In this document: positions 47,176 through 59,095 of the stretch, piece after piece
Numbering within the stretch: position 1 is the first letter of the stretch
How the letters are laid out: each line of letters starts with the position of its first letter
Assembly (NCBI GenBank): GCA_961205875.1
Contig: OY540811.1
Span: 34,503,340-34,567,339 of the forward strand
Reading direction: 5' to 3'
DNA: 64,000 bases
Origin: Sialis fuliginosa
Lineage: Eukaryota; Arthropoda; Insecta; Megaloptera; Sialidae
Notes under the pieces: model-generated
The model's input: only the letters and a program-made list of their open reading frames with translations
Told to the model about the DNA's origin: nothing
Database searches by the model: none
Made by a program: the position numbers and the translations under genes

Positions 47176-47651
47176 ATATACCGGGTCCTACAAGAAAATC
47201 ATTCCAACCTCGGTTCGACGAAGAAGATTACCCAGATCAATACGGATCAGCCGAACGGGAAATCGATGAAGAAAATACAAACCGTGTCGGAGAGAGAGAC
47301 AAAACACGCACGTCAACTACACCTGTCCACCAGATCAACAACGGACGTATCAACAATCATAACAATAATAACAATTACCAAAATAACCACCAAAACCATT
47401 GGGGCACATCGACGTCATCAATAACTCCATTTGTTAACAAAGTACATCGCATTGTCAGTAATGATGGTGGAGGATCGAAAACAACAACTACACATCATTA
47501 TGATAACAGAATTCCTGTTTTACCGACATCCAAAATACCGCAGACGTTCAGTTCGAACTCTGCAACGACACTCAAAAGTTTAAGATTCTCATTGTTAGTT
47601 TTAAGTGTTCTTTGTTGTAGTGTTTGGTTTAGAGAAAGATTTAAAATCTGA
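47176..47651 (+). CDS. Terminal exon of Ig adhesion protein, hydrophobic tail
   Basis: It joins the previous exon in phase 1 (split Asp codon), giving ...IRLY-DIPGPTR. The D/E-IPxPT sequence just after the third Ig domain is typical of the DIP/lachesin group. The exon has 157 further codons, ending at TGA (47649-47651). After an acidic stretch comes a low-complexity segment rich in Asn, His and Gln (about 47340-47400), then a Ser/Thr-rich stretch. The C-terminus is hydrophobic (SLRFSLLVLSVLCCSVWF) followed by RERFKI. Such a tail, with small residues (SSNSAT) before it, suggests a GPI-anchor signal; a short transmembrane helix is the alternative. No AATAAA lies in the first 180 bases of 3'UTR, and a palindromic element begins at about 47830, so the polyadenylation site is unclear. 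Confidence 0.88.
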
Positions 47652-47829
47652 AAACACTTTTCCTGTTAGCTTAGTTAGATATTTTCGAATTGGCGAATAC
47701 GGGATTTGCTGTGGCTGTAATATTTAACGTAAATTCTTGATTGTTAGTGAAAATTTAAGAACGAACTTTAGGGTTAGATACTTATCAAATTATTTATCGT
47801 TTCAGTGACATAAAATATTTTATGAATCT

Positions 47830-48598
47830 ATACCAGATGTTTTTTTAAAAGACATTCCAGTAGATTATTTCCAAAATAACGAATTTTCAGAAAAAAATGT
47901 TTCAAACAAAAGTTACATGGTTTCGAGTGCGCGAAATATTGATATCATGGGTGGTGACTTCAGAATCAACTTTTTTCAAATCCATATTTTTTGTTACAGA
48001 TTCGTAATTTAAGGGAAAATTTTTTGTCTGAAATATTTTTTCTGAAAAAACAGTAATTTTTTACTCAAAAAATATCAATGTTAAAGAAAAATCACAAAAT
48101 TAAAAAAGTACTTAGAATTAAGCGAGGATTCTCAGAGAATTATTATTAAAAAAATTTTATTAATTTTTTTATAAAGGAAAAAATGAATTTCAGATAAAAA
48201 AAAATATCTGAGAATCATTGTTTAAATCTAAGCACTTTTTGTTTCTTACAATTATTTTTAAATATTAATATTTTTCGAGTAAAAAAATATTGAAAATCCA
48301 GAAATTTCTGTAGGATTTGCTCCATATCATAAAAAAATTACATTTTAGAAAAAATGTTTCAGACAAAAGTTGTTTATTTTTTCCCGTAAATTACGAATCT
48401 GTAACAAAAAATATGGATTCCGATTTGAAAAAAGTTGATCCTGAAAACCCATCAAGGTGACTTTTTCAAAGTCAACACCCATGATGTCAATATTTCGCGC
48501 ACTCGAAATCATAAAACTTTTGTTTGAAACATTTTTTCTGAAAATTCGTTGTTTGAGAAATAATCCGCTGGAAATTCTTTAAAAAAAATACCCGTCAT
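47830..48598. mobile_element. Palindrome related to the 11503 element
   Basis: 'gacattccagtagattattt' and 'aacgaattttcag' at 47850-47895 are mirrored near 48540-48580. 'tttcgagtgcgcgaaatatt' is mirrored at about 48495. The ends (CCAGATG / CATCTGG-like) are less well kept than in the copy at 11503. It lies 180 bp beyond the stop codon and may be in the 3'UTR. Confidence 0.7.
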
Positions 48599-48599
48599 A

Positions 48600-49132
48600 A
48601 CTGAATAATAAACTTTAAGAAATAATTTTTTAACAAAAATATGGCAAAAGCATCTTATTAATACACATATTATAAAATCAGTGAACTTAGAACAAACAAA
48701 CAGATACATATTAACAGGAGGAATGGGAGTACTATCAAAATATTACCAAATGCATGAAAATTGGTGAATGTTCTCATTAGCATTCTAATGCAATAAACAA
48801 AATATTAAATTGATTCACCACTTACAATTAGCCGTTTAGGAAATACATATATTGATTTCAATTTAATGTGTTCTTATGGGAAACTGATATTTTTCGATAT
48901 TTTTTAGGTAAAACACTGATAAAAAGATACCGATTTTATAATTTTCGGGGGAGTATAGTATTTGATTAGTTGAATTCTTATGCAAAATATCATTAGTATT
49001 CAACGAACCCTTTCCGAGAAATTAAGTATAATACACATACAAATGTTTAATTTCCCGCTCAGTGAATATTTTTGCGTATATTTGGCAATAAATTATTTTT
49101 TTGCAAATCAATTATAAAAGATTTTTTTTTAT
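48600..49132. other. AT-rich spacer
   Basis: An AATAAA-type signal occurs near 48790. No gene is seen. Confidence 0.4.
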
Positions 49133-49140
49133 AATTAGGT

Positions 49141-49557
49141 CAGCGATTCTCAACCTGTGTGGCGCCCCCCTAGGGGGGCGTGATAAAAGTAAATGGGGGG
49201 TGCGAGCATATCGAGAAAAAATATTATTAAAAAATTTATTTTATTTACTAAAAGAAAATCAATAAAATACATTCTGACATAATAAAAAATAAAATACACA
49301 TTTACATTTACACTGATATAATACACTTAAATAGGATTGTATTATGTATTACATAATGTATTAATAATTAACTTATCAATATCAAATTAAAAACAAGATT
49401 AATAATTAATATTAGTGACTCTCTTGGGCCTGTCTTGCAGAGCAAAGTTTTTCGAAAGAAGGTTTAATAAAAATTTTGTATGAGAGGTGGGGAGGGAGGG
49501 GGGGGGGAATTGTGATTGAAAATTGGGTCGCAAATACTAAAAGGTTGAGAAACGCTA
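49141..49557. mobile_element. hAT-type MITE, 417 bp, 8-bp duplication
   Basis: The ends CAGCGATTCTCAACCT and AGGTTGAGAAACGCTA are flanked by exact AATTAGGT (49133-49140 and 49558-49565). Subterminal G-rich text ('ggcgcccccctaggggggcg') is present. Terminal 'ttctcaacct' is common in hAT elements. It is non-coding. Confidence 0.92.
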
Positions 49558-49565
49558 AATTAGGT

Positions 49566-50112
49566 CATATTTTGTGTTTCTTATAGAAAATTAGAAAGTG
49601 CATAAACAATAGAATATCATGATTATTCTATTATTGTTTAACAACTATATTTAATATCAACTTGAAAATGTAAACTTCAAATAAGTAAGTAAACGACTCA
49701 AGCTATAATTTATGTCATTTATAACTTCTATTGCAAAATTTACAACGCAAATATTTGTGAATTTTAAAATTTAGCTACTTTTGTCTCCGATTGTATATCC
49801 CATTCCTCCTTAGAACGACATAAACTATTATGGTCTTGAGTATTTTTCTATGAACGAGCCGAACGCGCTCAGCAGTGATGTAACCAGCGGGTGGGAGGGG
49901 GGGGGGCATTGAGGCCAACCCCCCCTCGTAGTGTTTTACCAACAATCTTTGGAAAATGTTCGACGTGCCCATTCTGTTCGGAGAACTTGCTGTCTAGCCA
50001 AATATTGCTCGACTCGCACGGTTATTTCAAAGTAGAATGCTCAAGTCCAGACGCAACAATGACTCAAAAAAATCGATTTTCTGATAATAATAATACCAAA
50101 ATACCAAAAGTA
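49566..50112. other. Spacer with short coding-like segment
   Basis: At about 49935-50115 the + strand is open and reads FGKCSTCPFCSENLLSSQIL, then DSHGYFKVEC, ending at TAA. The paired Cys pattern could be a zinc-binding knuckle from a decayed gene or retroelement. No family is assigned. A G-rich run at 49895-49908 precedes it. Confidence 0.3.
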
Positions 50113-50916
50113 TTATAAGAGGCAAGGACGATTTCTACAACGGTCAGTAGGATGCGTGAATTAAAATTTTTATATTGTTTAATATTTCCCTGATGTAAAT
50201 TCTGTCAGTTTGCTTGCGCAAGATCATTGCGTTTCAGAGAAATAGCGCCTAAAAGATACCTTATGATTGAAAAAATTAACGATACGTCGGCTGGCTGAAA
50301 ATTACGCAGTATTTAATTATCAATACATAGTACCAACACTGAACAAATCTTTGGTTGCGTCTTGTAGTTATAGCTGAATGAAATAGCTATTTTCAGTATT
50401 TCGTCATCAATCAACGTGTCACTCGCTCCATGCTCCTCGCTATGATGATACATTGCTTTAAAATAATATATTTTATTAATAAAAATATTTACAATAGTAT
50501 CGATTTGTTTTTTAATTATTTATGTTTTAATTTAAATAATTTTTATAATTTAAAATTTGATTTTACTCTCGGTATCGTCATAGCGACGAGAATCAAGCGC
50601 ATGACGCGGTGATTGATGTCAAAATACTGAAAATGGCTATTTCATTCGGCTATAACGACAAGACGCAACCAAAGATTTGTTCAATATTGGTACTATCAGG
50701 TTAGTACTATGGATTGATAGTTTAATGCTACGTAATTTTCAACCATCTTACTTATCGTTCGTTTTTGCAATCATAAGGTATCTTTTAGACGCTATATCTC
50801 TGAAACGCAACCATCTAGCGCAGGCAGACTGAAACATCAGGGAAATATTACACAACTTAAAAATTTAAATTCAGCCATCCTACTGATCGTTGCAGAAATC
50901 GCCCCTGCCTCTTATA
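50113..50916. mobile_element. Palindromic element, 0.8 kb
   Basis: The ends TATAAGAGGCAAGGACG and its near-complement, and arms of about 340 bp, share 'gatttctacaacg', 'catcaatc(a/c)', 'gcaaccaaagattt' and 'tgaaatagc' blocks in inverted order. The loop (about 50455-50570) is AT-only. It is non-coding. Confidence 0.8.
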
Positions 50917-51194
50917 CTATATAAAAGAATTTTATGAACTTAAACGATTAATAAGCGTTTATTCTTTTATCAAATTATATTTATGTATCATATTTTCACA
51001 GCAATGCCTATATTCGGAATAGACAATAATTATTACGAAATATAATTAATTAATTATTAAATGTCATTGTACAATGAAGCATTCTACGAAAAGGATATAA
51101 GTTAAAAAATACATCAATAGTTAGTATACAACGTGCTTATTTGGTTACATTGATTTTTAAAGTATTTAGAGTTTATGTTCTACGATAAATATAA

Positions 51195-52448
51195 CACTGG
51201 CCGACAAAAATAAATACTTCTGTTTGCTGCAGGGTACACAACAACTTTTTAAGAGTAATTTGGACACACTAAATCCAAAAATGACCATCATTTTGCTCAA
51301 TCAGTTCTTGTTTTTGCGATTTTGCAAAAATACCGTTTTTTTCAATATGCAAACATTCAAATTCGTATATATATACTTTTAATCAAAATTAATAAATACG
51401 TACAAATTAAACTAAACAACCTTTAATTATACACATTAATAAAGTTATTCCCTTCGAAAATCATCCCGGGAAAAAATTTCAGATCTGAAATGATCTCGGT
51501 TGATCTTCATTTTGGAACAAATCAGATCTTTGTAAATAAATAAACTTTTGTCTACCTTAAATAACAAATACACATATACTACCCTATATAGAAACCTTGT
51601 TTATAATTTAATCAATTAAAAAAAATTGTACAGAAACGTATTGAATGATATTTGAGGCCCGTGTATTAAATTAATAAATAAATTCACAACTCACCCCCTG
51701 TCACAGATGAAGGGTTGTAATTGGTCTCATTCGATCCAGCGGGAAAAATACTTCGGGATACTAGGTGAATTTTTCTCTGTTTCGCTACTTATAGTATTCA
51801 TTATGGAAAATCGTAAATATCTCGACTCCTGTACTATATAGAGGGTAGTTTTGCCCCCCACACCCTAGTATTCCGAAGTATTTTTCCCGCTGGGTCGAAT
51901 GAGACCAATTATAACTCTTCATTTGTGACAGGGGGTGAGTTGTAAATTTATTTATTAATTTAATACACGGGCCTCAAATATCATTCAATACGTTTATGTA
52001 CAATTTTTTTTTAATTGATTAAATTATAAACAAGGTTTCTATATAGGTAGTATATGTGTATTTGTTATTTAAGGTAGACAAAAGTTTATTTATTTACAAA
52101 GATCTGATTTGTTCCAAAATTAAGATCAACCGAAATCACTTCAGATCTGAAATTTTTTCCCGGGATGTTTTAAACGAAGATAAATCCGATTGTTTAGCCA
52201 AAATTCGGCAATTTTCAAAAGTGCGGTTACACAAAAACTTTTGTCTAAATTTAATGAAATTTACTAAATTTGTGTTAAAATTTTAACGTAATTGAATGAA
52301 AATTGGCGAAATGGTAATCAAATCATCCGCGAGTGTCAAAACAGAAACGAATTGAAATATGTATGTATTTTTTTCTAGTTTCAAAACGAAAAACAATGAC
52401 ACCGTTTTAGAAAAGTCTACCCTGCAGCAAAATGGCTGCTGACGAGTG
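51195..52448. mobile_element. Element with CACTGGCCGAC / CACTCGTCAGC ends
   Basis: The ends share an inverted match at CACT(G/C)G..., then 'ttgctgcagggta' about 30 bp further in, next to TA on both sides. It encloses the palindrome at 51455-52170. It is Tc1-like by terminus. No transposase is visible. Confidence 0.55.
51455..52170. repeat. Near-perfect palindrome of about 0.7 kb
   Basis: Arms at 51455-51780 and about 51845-52170 share 'catcccgggaaaaaatttca', 'gatctgatttgttccaaaa' and 'gacagggggtgag' in inverted order. The loop of about 60 bp is centred near 51810. Confidence 0.8.
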
Positions 52449-52727
52449 TAATTATTAATATAACTTCAAACATTGTTTTTACATATAAACTGCATTATTA
52501 TTAACATGCTAAGTAAATTATATTTAGCTCGATATATAATATAACGTATACACATATATTTAAAATCAATTATAACACAGTATGTAAAATATATTACAAT
52601 CTCAATTACAGCCGTATTTCATTTAAATAAAATTTTTACAATTTAAAAAAATCTTTATTTTTACTATTGTTATTCCATTTCATATTTTAATTTATTATAT
52701 TTCACGTTTCTATTTATGGTCAACAGT

Positions 52728-53054
52728 CAGAGGCGGATTAAATGTCGAGAGCGCCCTAGGCAAGCACCTCATCGGCGCCCCTCCCTTCCACTGTTACGTA
52801 ACTTTTTATATTAAATATAACAATGAAATTTCCGAAATTCAAACATTTTATTATTGTTGTGTGAGTTGCGTCTATATTTTGTTTGTTAAAAATTATCACA
52901 TCATCTTTTTGTGCACACAAGAATCTTTTAATATTGTGTAAGTACTTACTGACACAATTATTTTGTTATTTTTCAAAAATTTCGCGAGCGCGCCCCTTTG
53001 TAACCTCGCGCCCTAGGAACGTGCCTAGTTTGCCTTATGGATAATCCGCCTCTG
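52728..53054. mobile_element. hAT-type MITE, 327 bp, 8-bp duplication
   Basis: The ends CAGAGGCGGATTAAATG and 'ataatccgcctctg' are flanked by exact TCAACAGT (52720-52727 and 53055-53062). 'gcgccctagg' occurs near both ends. It is non-coding. Confidence 0.92.
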
Positions 53055-53085
53055 TCAACAGTATAATCTATATAGTAGATATATA

Positions 53086-55376
53086 CAGGTGAGTCATATC
53101 AGGTGGAACAAACTTAAGAACAACTCTTCGTAAGGGAGCTAATATTTAATATCTAAAGAACCCATACGTAATGAAATTTGATACCCTGTTTAGTATTAAT
53201 ACGTGTAATCGATTTCCAGTTTATGCTGGATGTATGGAGACAGTGGGCCCTTTCTTTTTTATCTAGTATTTTTTGTTTTTAAATTTTATTTTTTCAAATT
53301 ACACGAAATAAATTTATATTCGTGTTATAAGATTAAAAATAATAAATATACCTCCTCCAATAAGGCATCCTTATCAACAGATAACAATTTTTAGATCCGA
53401 TTTTTAGTCAAATTACTACAGTATACATAAGTATTGCAGTAATACAACGGGCTATAGGTCTATTAAAACTCATATTCAGAGGAATATTTATATCAATGTA
53501 TTTTGTGGCATATAACCATATAAAAGTGCCGAACATAGGAAAAAATTTAAGAACAAAAAAATACTAGTTAAAAATCAAGGGGCCCTCTGGCCCCATACAT
53601 CCCATCCCTAGCTTGGATGTATGGGGCCAGTATTTAGAAATAATCATTGGTTGATACTGGAAATCGAGAACATGTATTAATACTAAACCGGTAATTAAAT
53701 TTCATAACTGTATCATAATAGTCCAGTACATTTAGACGAAAAATGTGTGTCTGGGGAAAAATTCGCAATAAGCTGAATTTTTGTATACACCTTCATTTTG
53801 TCTTTATAAATAAGGTACCAAAAGTCCCCAACAATCCCATGCGAGCATACTTTTTTACAGCCCACAAAAGGTGCTAACAATTAGTTTAAGGTAAATATCT
53901 CTGTATCTATTGGTTCTATGACTAAAATAGTTATTATCAAATATAAAGTTTAGAAAATTACCTACAATAAAGATCTTACAATTTTTTTCGTACAAGTAAT
54001 CGTTTTCGCTTATTAAGAGGGTATTCTAGTCTAAAAATGTGAAAATATCAAAACATTTTTTTTGCATTTTATCAATAAACAGGGTTTCAAAAATATGTGT
54101 TCAAAATCCTATACCTCAATTCCAAAAACTGACGGAGTTACAGCGATTTGAAGATGATGCGTAGCATTGAATAGCCCCAGCTATGTATAAACTTTGAACG
54201 CGTTTTTCTCGTAACTGAATACTGAAAATGGCTGCCATAATATCACAAAATCTACTGAACCAATTGACTTCAAATTTTCTGTGTACCTTCAGTACACATG
54301 TTATTACCACCGTTAGCAGAATTGAGTCAAAAACATTTTTTTTTATTGTATAGATAGCGAAAGATTAAAAACATAAAAAAAATAAAAATGAATTGTATGT
54401 AGGTAATTTTTATTGTAATTATATCAGTGGCCAACAAAACCAATAATTTTCTTTATATATATAAGTTGGGCTATAGCGGGTTGCAAAAAAAATTATAATA
54501 ATAATTAAAATAAAAAAATGGCGGCATTTCGAAAAGTGACTATTCATTTTTATTTTTTTATGTTTTTAATATTTCGCTGTCTATATAATAAAAATAAATG
54601 TTTTTGACTCAATTCTGCTAACGGGGATAATAACATGTGTACTGAAGGTATATACACAGAAAATTTGAAGTCAATTGGTTCAGTAGATCTTGTGATATTA
54701 TGGCAGCCATTTTCAGTATTCAGTTACGAGAAAAACGCGTTCAAAGTTTATACATAGCTGGCTATTCAATGCTACGCATCATCTTCAAATCGCTGTAACT
54801 CCGTCAGTTTTTGGAATTGAGGTATAGGGTTTTGAACACATCTTTTCGAAACCCTGTTTATTGATAAAATGTAAAAAAAAATTTGATTTTTTCACATTTT
54901 TAGACTAGAATACCCTCTTAATAAGCGAAAACGATTACTTGTACGAAAAAAGTTGTAAGATCTTTATTGTAGGTAATTTTCTAAACTTTATATTTGATAA
55001 TAACTATTTCAGTTATAGAACCAATAGATACAGAGATATTTACCTTAAACTAATTGTTAGCACCTTTTGTGGGCTGTAAAAAAGTATGCTCGCATGGGAT
55101 TGTTGGGGACTTTTGGTACCTTATTTATAAAGACAAAATGAAGGTGTATACAAAAATTCAGCTTATTGCGAATTTTTCCCCAGTGAAAACCTAATGTTCC
55201 TGGACTATAACGGATTCTCTAGATATCAAATAAAAACTAATTTTAGGCAAAATATTTGAGAGTCTGTCGCTCCTTCACGAAGAATTTCCGGACACAAGTT
55301 CATATAAACTTTTTTGCTTGAAATATTTTTCTCAATCAACTGTTCAAGTTTGTTCCACCTGATATGATTCAACCTG
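53086..55376. mobile_element. CAGG(TGAGTCATATC) palindrome with insertion
   Basis: The left end CAGGTGAGTCATATCAGGTG and the right end ('ccacctgatatgattcaacctg') are flanked by TA. The arms match those of the 14505 element. The right arm is split by the element at 53721-55205. Removing it restores a palindrome of about 0.8 kb. Confidence 0.8.
53721..55205. mobile_element. GTCCAG-ended palindrome, partner of 16480 element
   Basis: The ends GTCCAGTACATT and, inverted, GTCCAGGAACATT are flanked by TA (53719-53720 and 55206-55207). The arms of about 650 bp are nearly identical. They include 'ggtaccaaaagtccccaac' and 'gttagcaccttttgtgggct'. The loop is about 190 bp. The GTCCAG terminus plus TA duplication is shared with the gene-carrying element at 16480-18895. 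It is non-coding. Confidence 0.82.
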
Positions 55377-55667
55377 TATAATAGTATATTTATATGTATT
55401 CAGTTCCATAATAAACTTAACAAAATCATGCTATCGATAAAATCTTTCCTATTTTTTACTAAATTAATATCTAGGGATCCCTGAAACAATTAATTAATCA
55501 AGTCATGTACATATTTGTATTGTTATTAATTAATTTATTCTTTATTTAATCACCGTTATACTGACAAGGGAACCTTTTCGAGTGTCAAATTCGTATCGAG
55601 TCCAAATGTACATTCCAGTGAGGTTGCGATAATTGTGCCCCAGTCTAATCGGTCATCGATGAAGAAA

Positions 55668-55930
55668 TTTTTTTTTTTTTTTTATTAAAATGTAAATGTC
55701 TTTGGACCCGACTGGTTCCTTTAGACAGCCATTGTGTGGTTAACTAACATTGTTTTTGTATTTTGTATATATATAGGTATCTTTTTTTTTTTTTTTTTTT
55801 TTAATACTATCCCTAAACACATGGACACTGAGATGGAAAGGATTAGCTTTGGGTCGATCAAAGCATTTAGGTATAAGACGAACATGAAGACCATGAATCA
55901 TAGGTAACGTATTGGGGCGACACATTTGCG
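55668..55930 (-). mobile_element. Two retroposed pieces with poly-A tails
   Basis: On the minus strand, one segment starts near 55930 (after 'cgcaaatgtgtc') and ends in a run of 21 A at 55802-55782. The next ends in 16 A at 55683-55668, immediately preceded by TTTTAATAAA. Both look like reverse-transcribed RNA 3' ends. The first has an open frame (IHGLHVRLIPKCFDRPKAN) that I cannot assign. They may be SINE-like copies or processed pseudogene ends. Confidence 0.45.
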
Positions 55931-56376
55931 TGTATATTATTAACGTTTGCGTGTATATTATTAATAATTTATGTCTATAATAATTTTAAACAATTTAATT
56001 TTTTTTAAAACTGCTCGATTTACTTGACTCGAAAAAATGCATGTATAATAGATTGGTGGCAGTACTCTATAATCGGGCAACTTCGATATTTGGACACTAG
56101 CGTGCAAAACAAATACCCAATCTGCGCGACCGCGCTGTTATAAGGATACTTTTAAAATACATGGATACTTTGAATATTTTCAACCGTTTAAGGGAGAATG
56201 TACCGGGTGTTCCAGACCACCCGTCCACTATGTTTTACGCCTAAACTATTGAAGACAGAGTTTTATGATAAAAAAACTTACTAAATATATCGACCCTAAA
56301 GAATTTCAAGAAAATATTTTCAACCCCCTTAATGTCATAATGTTACCTACAAATTCACTATACTAAGTTTGGACCT

Positions 56377-58398
56377 GATGCAAAAAGTGCCCCCAAAGGG
56401 AATCAAACGGTGAGTTAGCCGTTCGAAAGCATAAGGTCAGAAAACATTTTTCCCAAAATTTTAAACTGTTAGCCGCCATATTGGATTAGTTAGGGGGAGA
56501 AACGTCCATTTTCGATTTTATTTTTTTTCTTAGTTTCTATTATAAAACAAAATCTGAAAAAATTCATATAACTACTTTCGATCATTATAAACGTGCATGA
56601 TTTTTTTGAAAATTTTTTGGCGGGAAATTCAAACTCAACAAAAATTTTAAAACTTTTTTTTTAATATTTTCGTGTGATAAAACTCAAGTACTATATCAGT
56701 TTTTTTACTATAGAATAGTCACTTGAAGAGCTATAATTGTGAATTTTTTTAGATTTTTAAATTTGGGGGATCTTAATGAAAAAATTCGAAAACAGTAAAT
56801 ATATTACCACGATTGTATCTCACTATGACAATGTATACAGGCTGATTCAGCACAGTCGTGCCAAACTTGAACAGTAAATTAAGAAAAATATTTTAAGCAA
56901 AAAACATGTGTCCGTAAATTTTTCATGAGGGGGCTACAGCTCTCCAAAGTTTTTAGTCAAAATTAGTTTTTATTTAATATCTTGAGAACCCATTGTGCTA
57001 CAGCTATGAAATTTGCTACAGGATTAAGTATTAATAAGTGTTATCTATTTTCAGTATCAACTACCAGTAATTTTGACCAGGGGTATATGGGACCAGTGGG
57101 CCCATCGATTTTTATCTAGTATTTTTTATTTATTTTTATTTTTCCTGAGTTGAGCACTTAAATAAGATTGTATGACACAAAATAGACAAACATATACTTT
57201 GCTCATTTATCATAGGATAAACCGTTTACTGGAAATATCGATGTAAATGAAAGCATGCAGAATTTTACTTAATACGGATGCTTAAAATAACAAAAAATAA
57301 TTTTATATTCTTGTTAATCAACAAATAACCATTTTAAGTATCATATTTTAGTTAAGCTACTAAAGTACGTGTAACAGTAATAGAACTGGCTATAGGTCTA
57401 AGAAGAAACATATTAGAAGTTATATTTACATGAACTTTATTTCTTACCTTTAATCATAGAACAAGAATATAAATTTATTTTTTATAATTTGAAGCATCCG
57501 TATTAAGTAAAATTCTGCATGCTTTCTTTTACATCGATATTTCCAGTAAACGGTTTATCCTATGATAAATGAGCAAAGTATATGTTTGTCTATTTTGTGT
57601 CATACAATCTTATTTAAGTGCTCAACTCAGGAAAAATAAAAATAAATAAAAAATACTAGATAAAAATCGATGGGCCCACTGGTCCCATACACCCCTGGTC
57701 AAAATTACTGGTAGTTGATACTGAAAATAGATAACACTTATTAATACTTAATCCTGTAGCAAATTTCATAGCTGTAGCACAATGGGTTCTCAAGATATTA
57801 AATAAAAACTAATTTTGACTAAAAACTTTGGAGAGCTGTAGCCCCCTCATGAAAAATTTACGGACACATGTTTTTTGCTTAAAATATTTTTCTTAATTTA
57901 CTGTTCAAGTTTGGCACGACTGTGCTGAATCAGCCTGTATACATTGTCATAGTGAGATACAATCGTGGTAATATATTTACTGTTTTCGAATTTTTTCATT
58001 AAGATCCCCCAAATTAAAAAATCTAAAAAAATTCACAATAATAGCTCTTCAAGTGACTATTCTATAGTAAAAAAACTGAGATAGTACTTGAGTTTTATTA
58101 CACGAAAATATTCAAAAAAATGTTTTGAAATTTTTTTTTGAGTTTGAATTTCCCGCCAAAAAATTTTCAAAAAAATCATGCACATTTATAATGATCGAAA
58201 GTAGTTATATGAATTTTTTCAGATTTTGTTTTATAATAGAAACTAAGAAAAAAAATAAAATCGAAAATGGACGTTTCTCCCCCTAACTAATCCAATATGG
58301 CGGCTAACAGTTTAATATTTTGGGAAAATTGTTTTCTGACCTTATGCTTTCGAACGGCTAACTCACCGTTTGATTCCCTTTGGGGGCACTTTTTGCAT
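56377..58398. mobile_element. 2-kb near-perfect palindrome
   Basis: 'atgcaaaaagtgcccccaaa' at 56378 is mirrored at about 58380-58397. The outer arms (56377-56837 and 57938-58398) and the inner CAGG element (56838-57937) are continuous mirror images. Blocks include 'gttagccgccatattggatt' and 'gggggagaaacgtcc'. Confidence 0.8.
56838..57937. mobile_element. CAGG-ended palindrome at the centre of another
   Basis: The ends CAGGCTGATTCAGCACAGTC and its complement are flanked by TA. It shares 'acatgtgtccg(t/g)aaat', 'aaaattagtttttatttaat' and 'cgtttac(t/g)gg/agaaat' blocks with the 14505 and 53086 elements. The flanking outer palindrome closes exactly at the insertion TA (GACAATGTA / TACATTGTC). 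Confidence 0.8.
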
Positions 58399-59095
58399 GC
58401 TTACCCGGCTATACCCTTTATCTAAATAATCCTCAAAACGACTATTTTGCTACCTATCCTATTAAATGAAACAATCATAATTTTTTTTTGTTTATAATTA
58501 CATAATTAGTTTTAAAATTATGTAAATAAACATTAAAAATAAAATTATGTAATTATAAACAAACAAAAATTATGATTGTTTCATTTAATAGGGTAGGTGC
58601 AAAATAGTCGCTTTGAGGATTATTTAGATAAAATAACTGGAAAACTGTAAGACCAAGGTCCAAATTTTGTATGGTAAATTTGTAGGTAACATTATGACAC
58701 CAAAATAATGATAAAAAATACCACATATTATAGGTACTTTTGGGGGGAAATGTCATTTTTATAAAAATTTACAAAAAAATAAATATATTTTTTGACTTTG
58801 ATGAGCAATAACTCTGAACTGGAAACACGGCTAGCAATAACGCTAATACTGAAAAATACGTTAGTTAATTATCTATGAAACTAACTCATTGTGGTTTTTC
58901 TAGTTACGTTACTTTGGAAGTTATGAAATAATATTTGTTTGTAAGTACTATTCTGAAGGACGTTTTTAAACAACCTGTAGTTCGGAAGGTGTTGAAGATA
59001 GGCCCCACCTTGCCGTACAATTTTTTACTCACAATGAGCCAAAGAATCAGCTCTTAAAATATCTGTATCCCAAACCGGGCCACTCTGTATATACT

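Larger units (their letters stand above)
56330..59090. mobile_element. Decayed GGATGGTCCGG-family copy, interrupted
   Basis: 58410-59090 matches blocks of the 43339-44463 element and ends 'cccaaaccgggccactctg'. 56335-56376 ('taatgtcataatgttacct' onward) matches the part that should precede it and is mirrored at about 58660-58695. The palindrome at 56377-58398 separates them. The left terminus is not clear. Confidence 0.55.
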
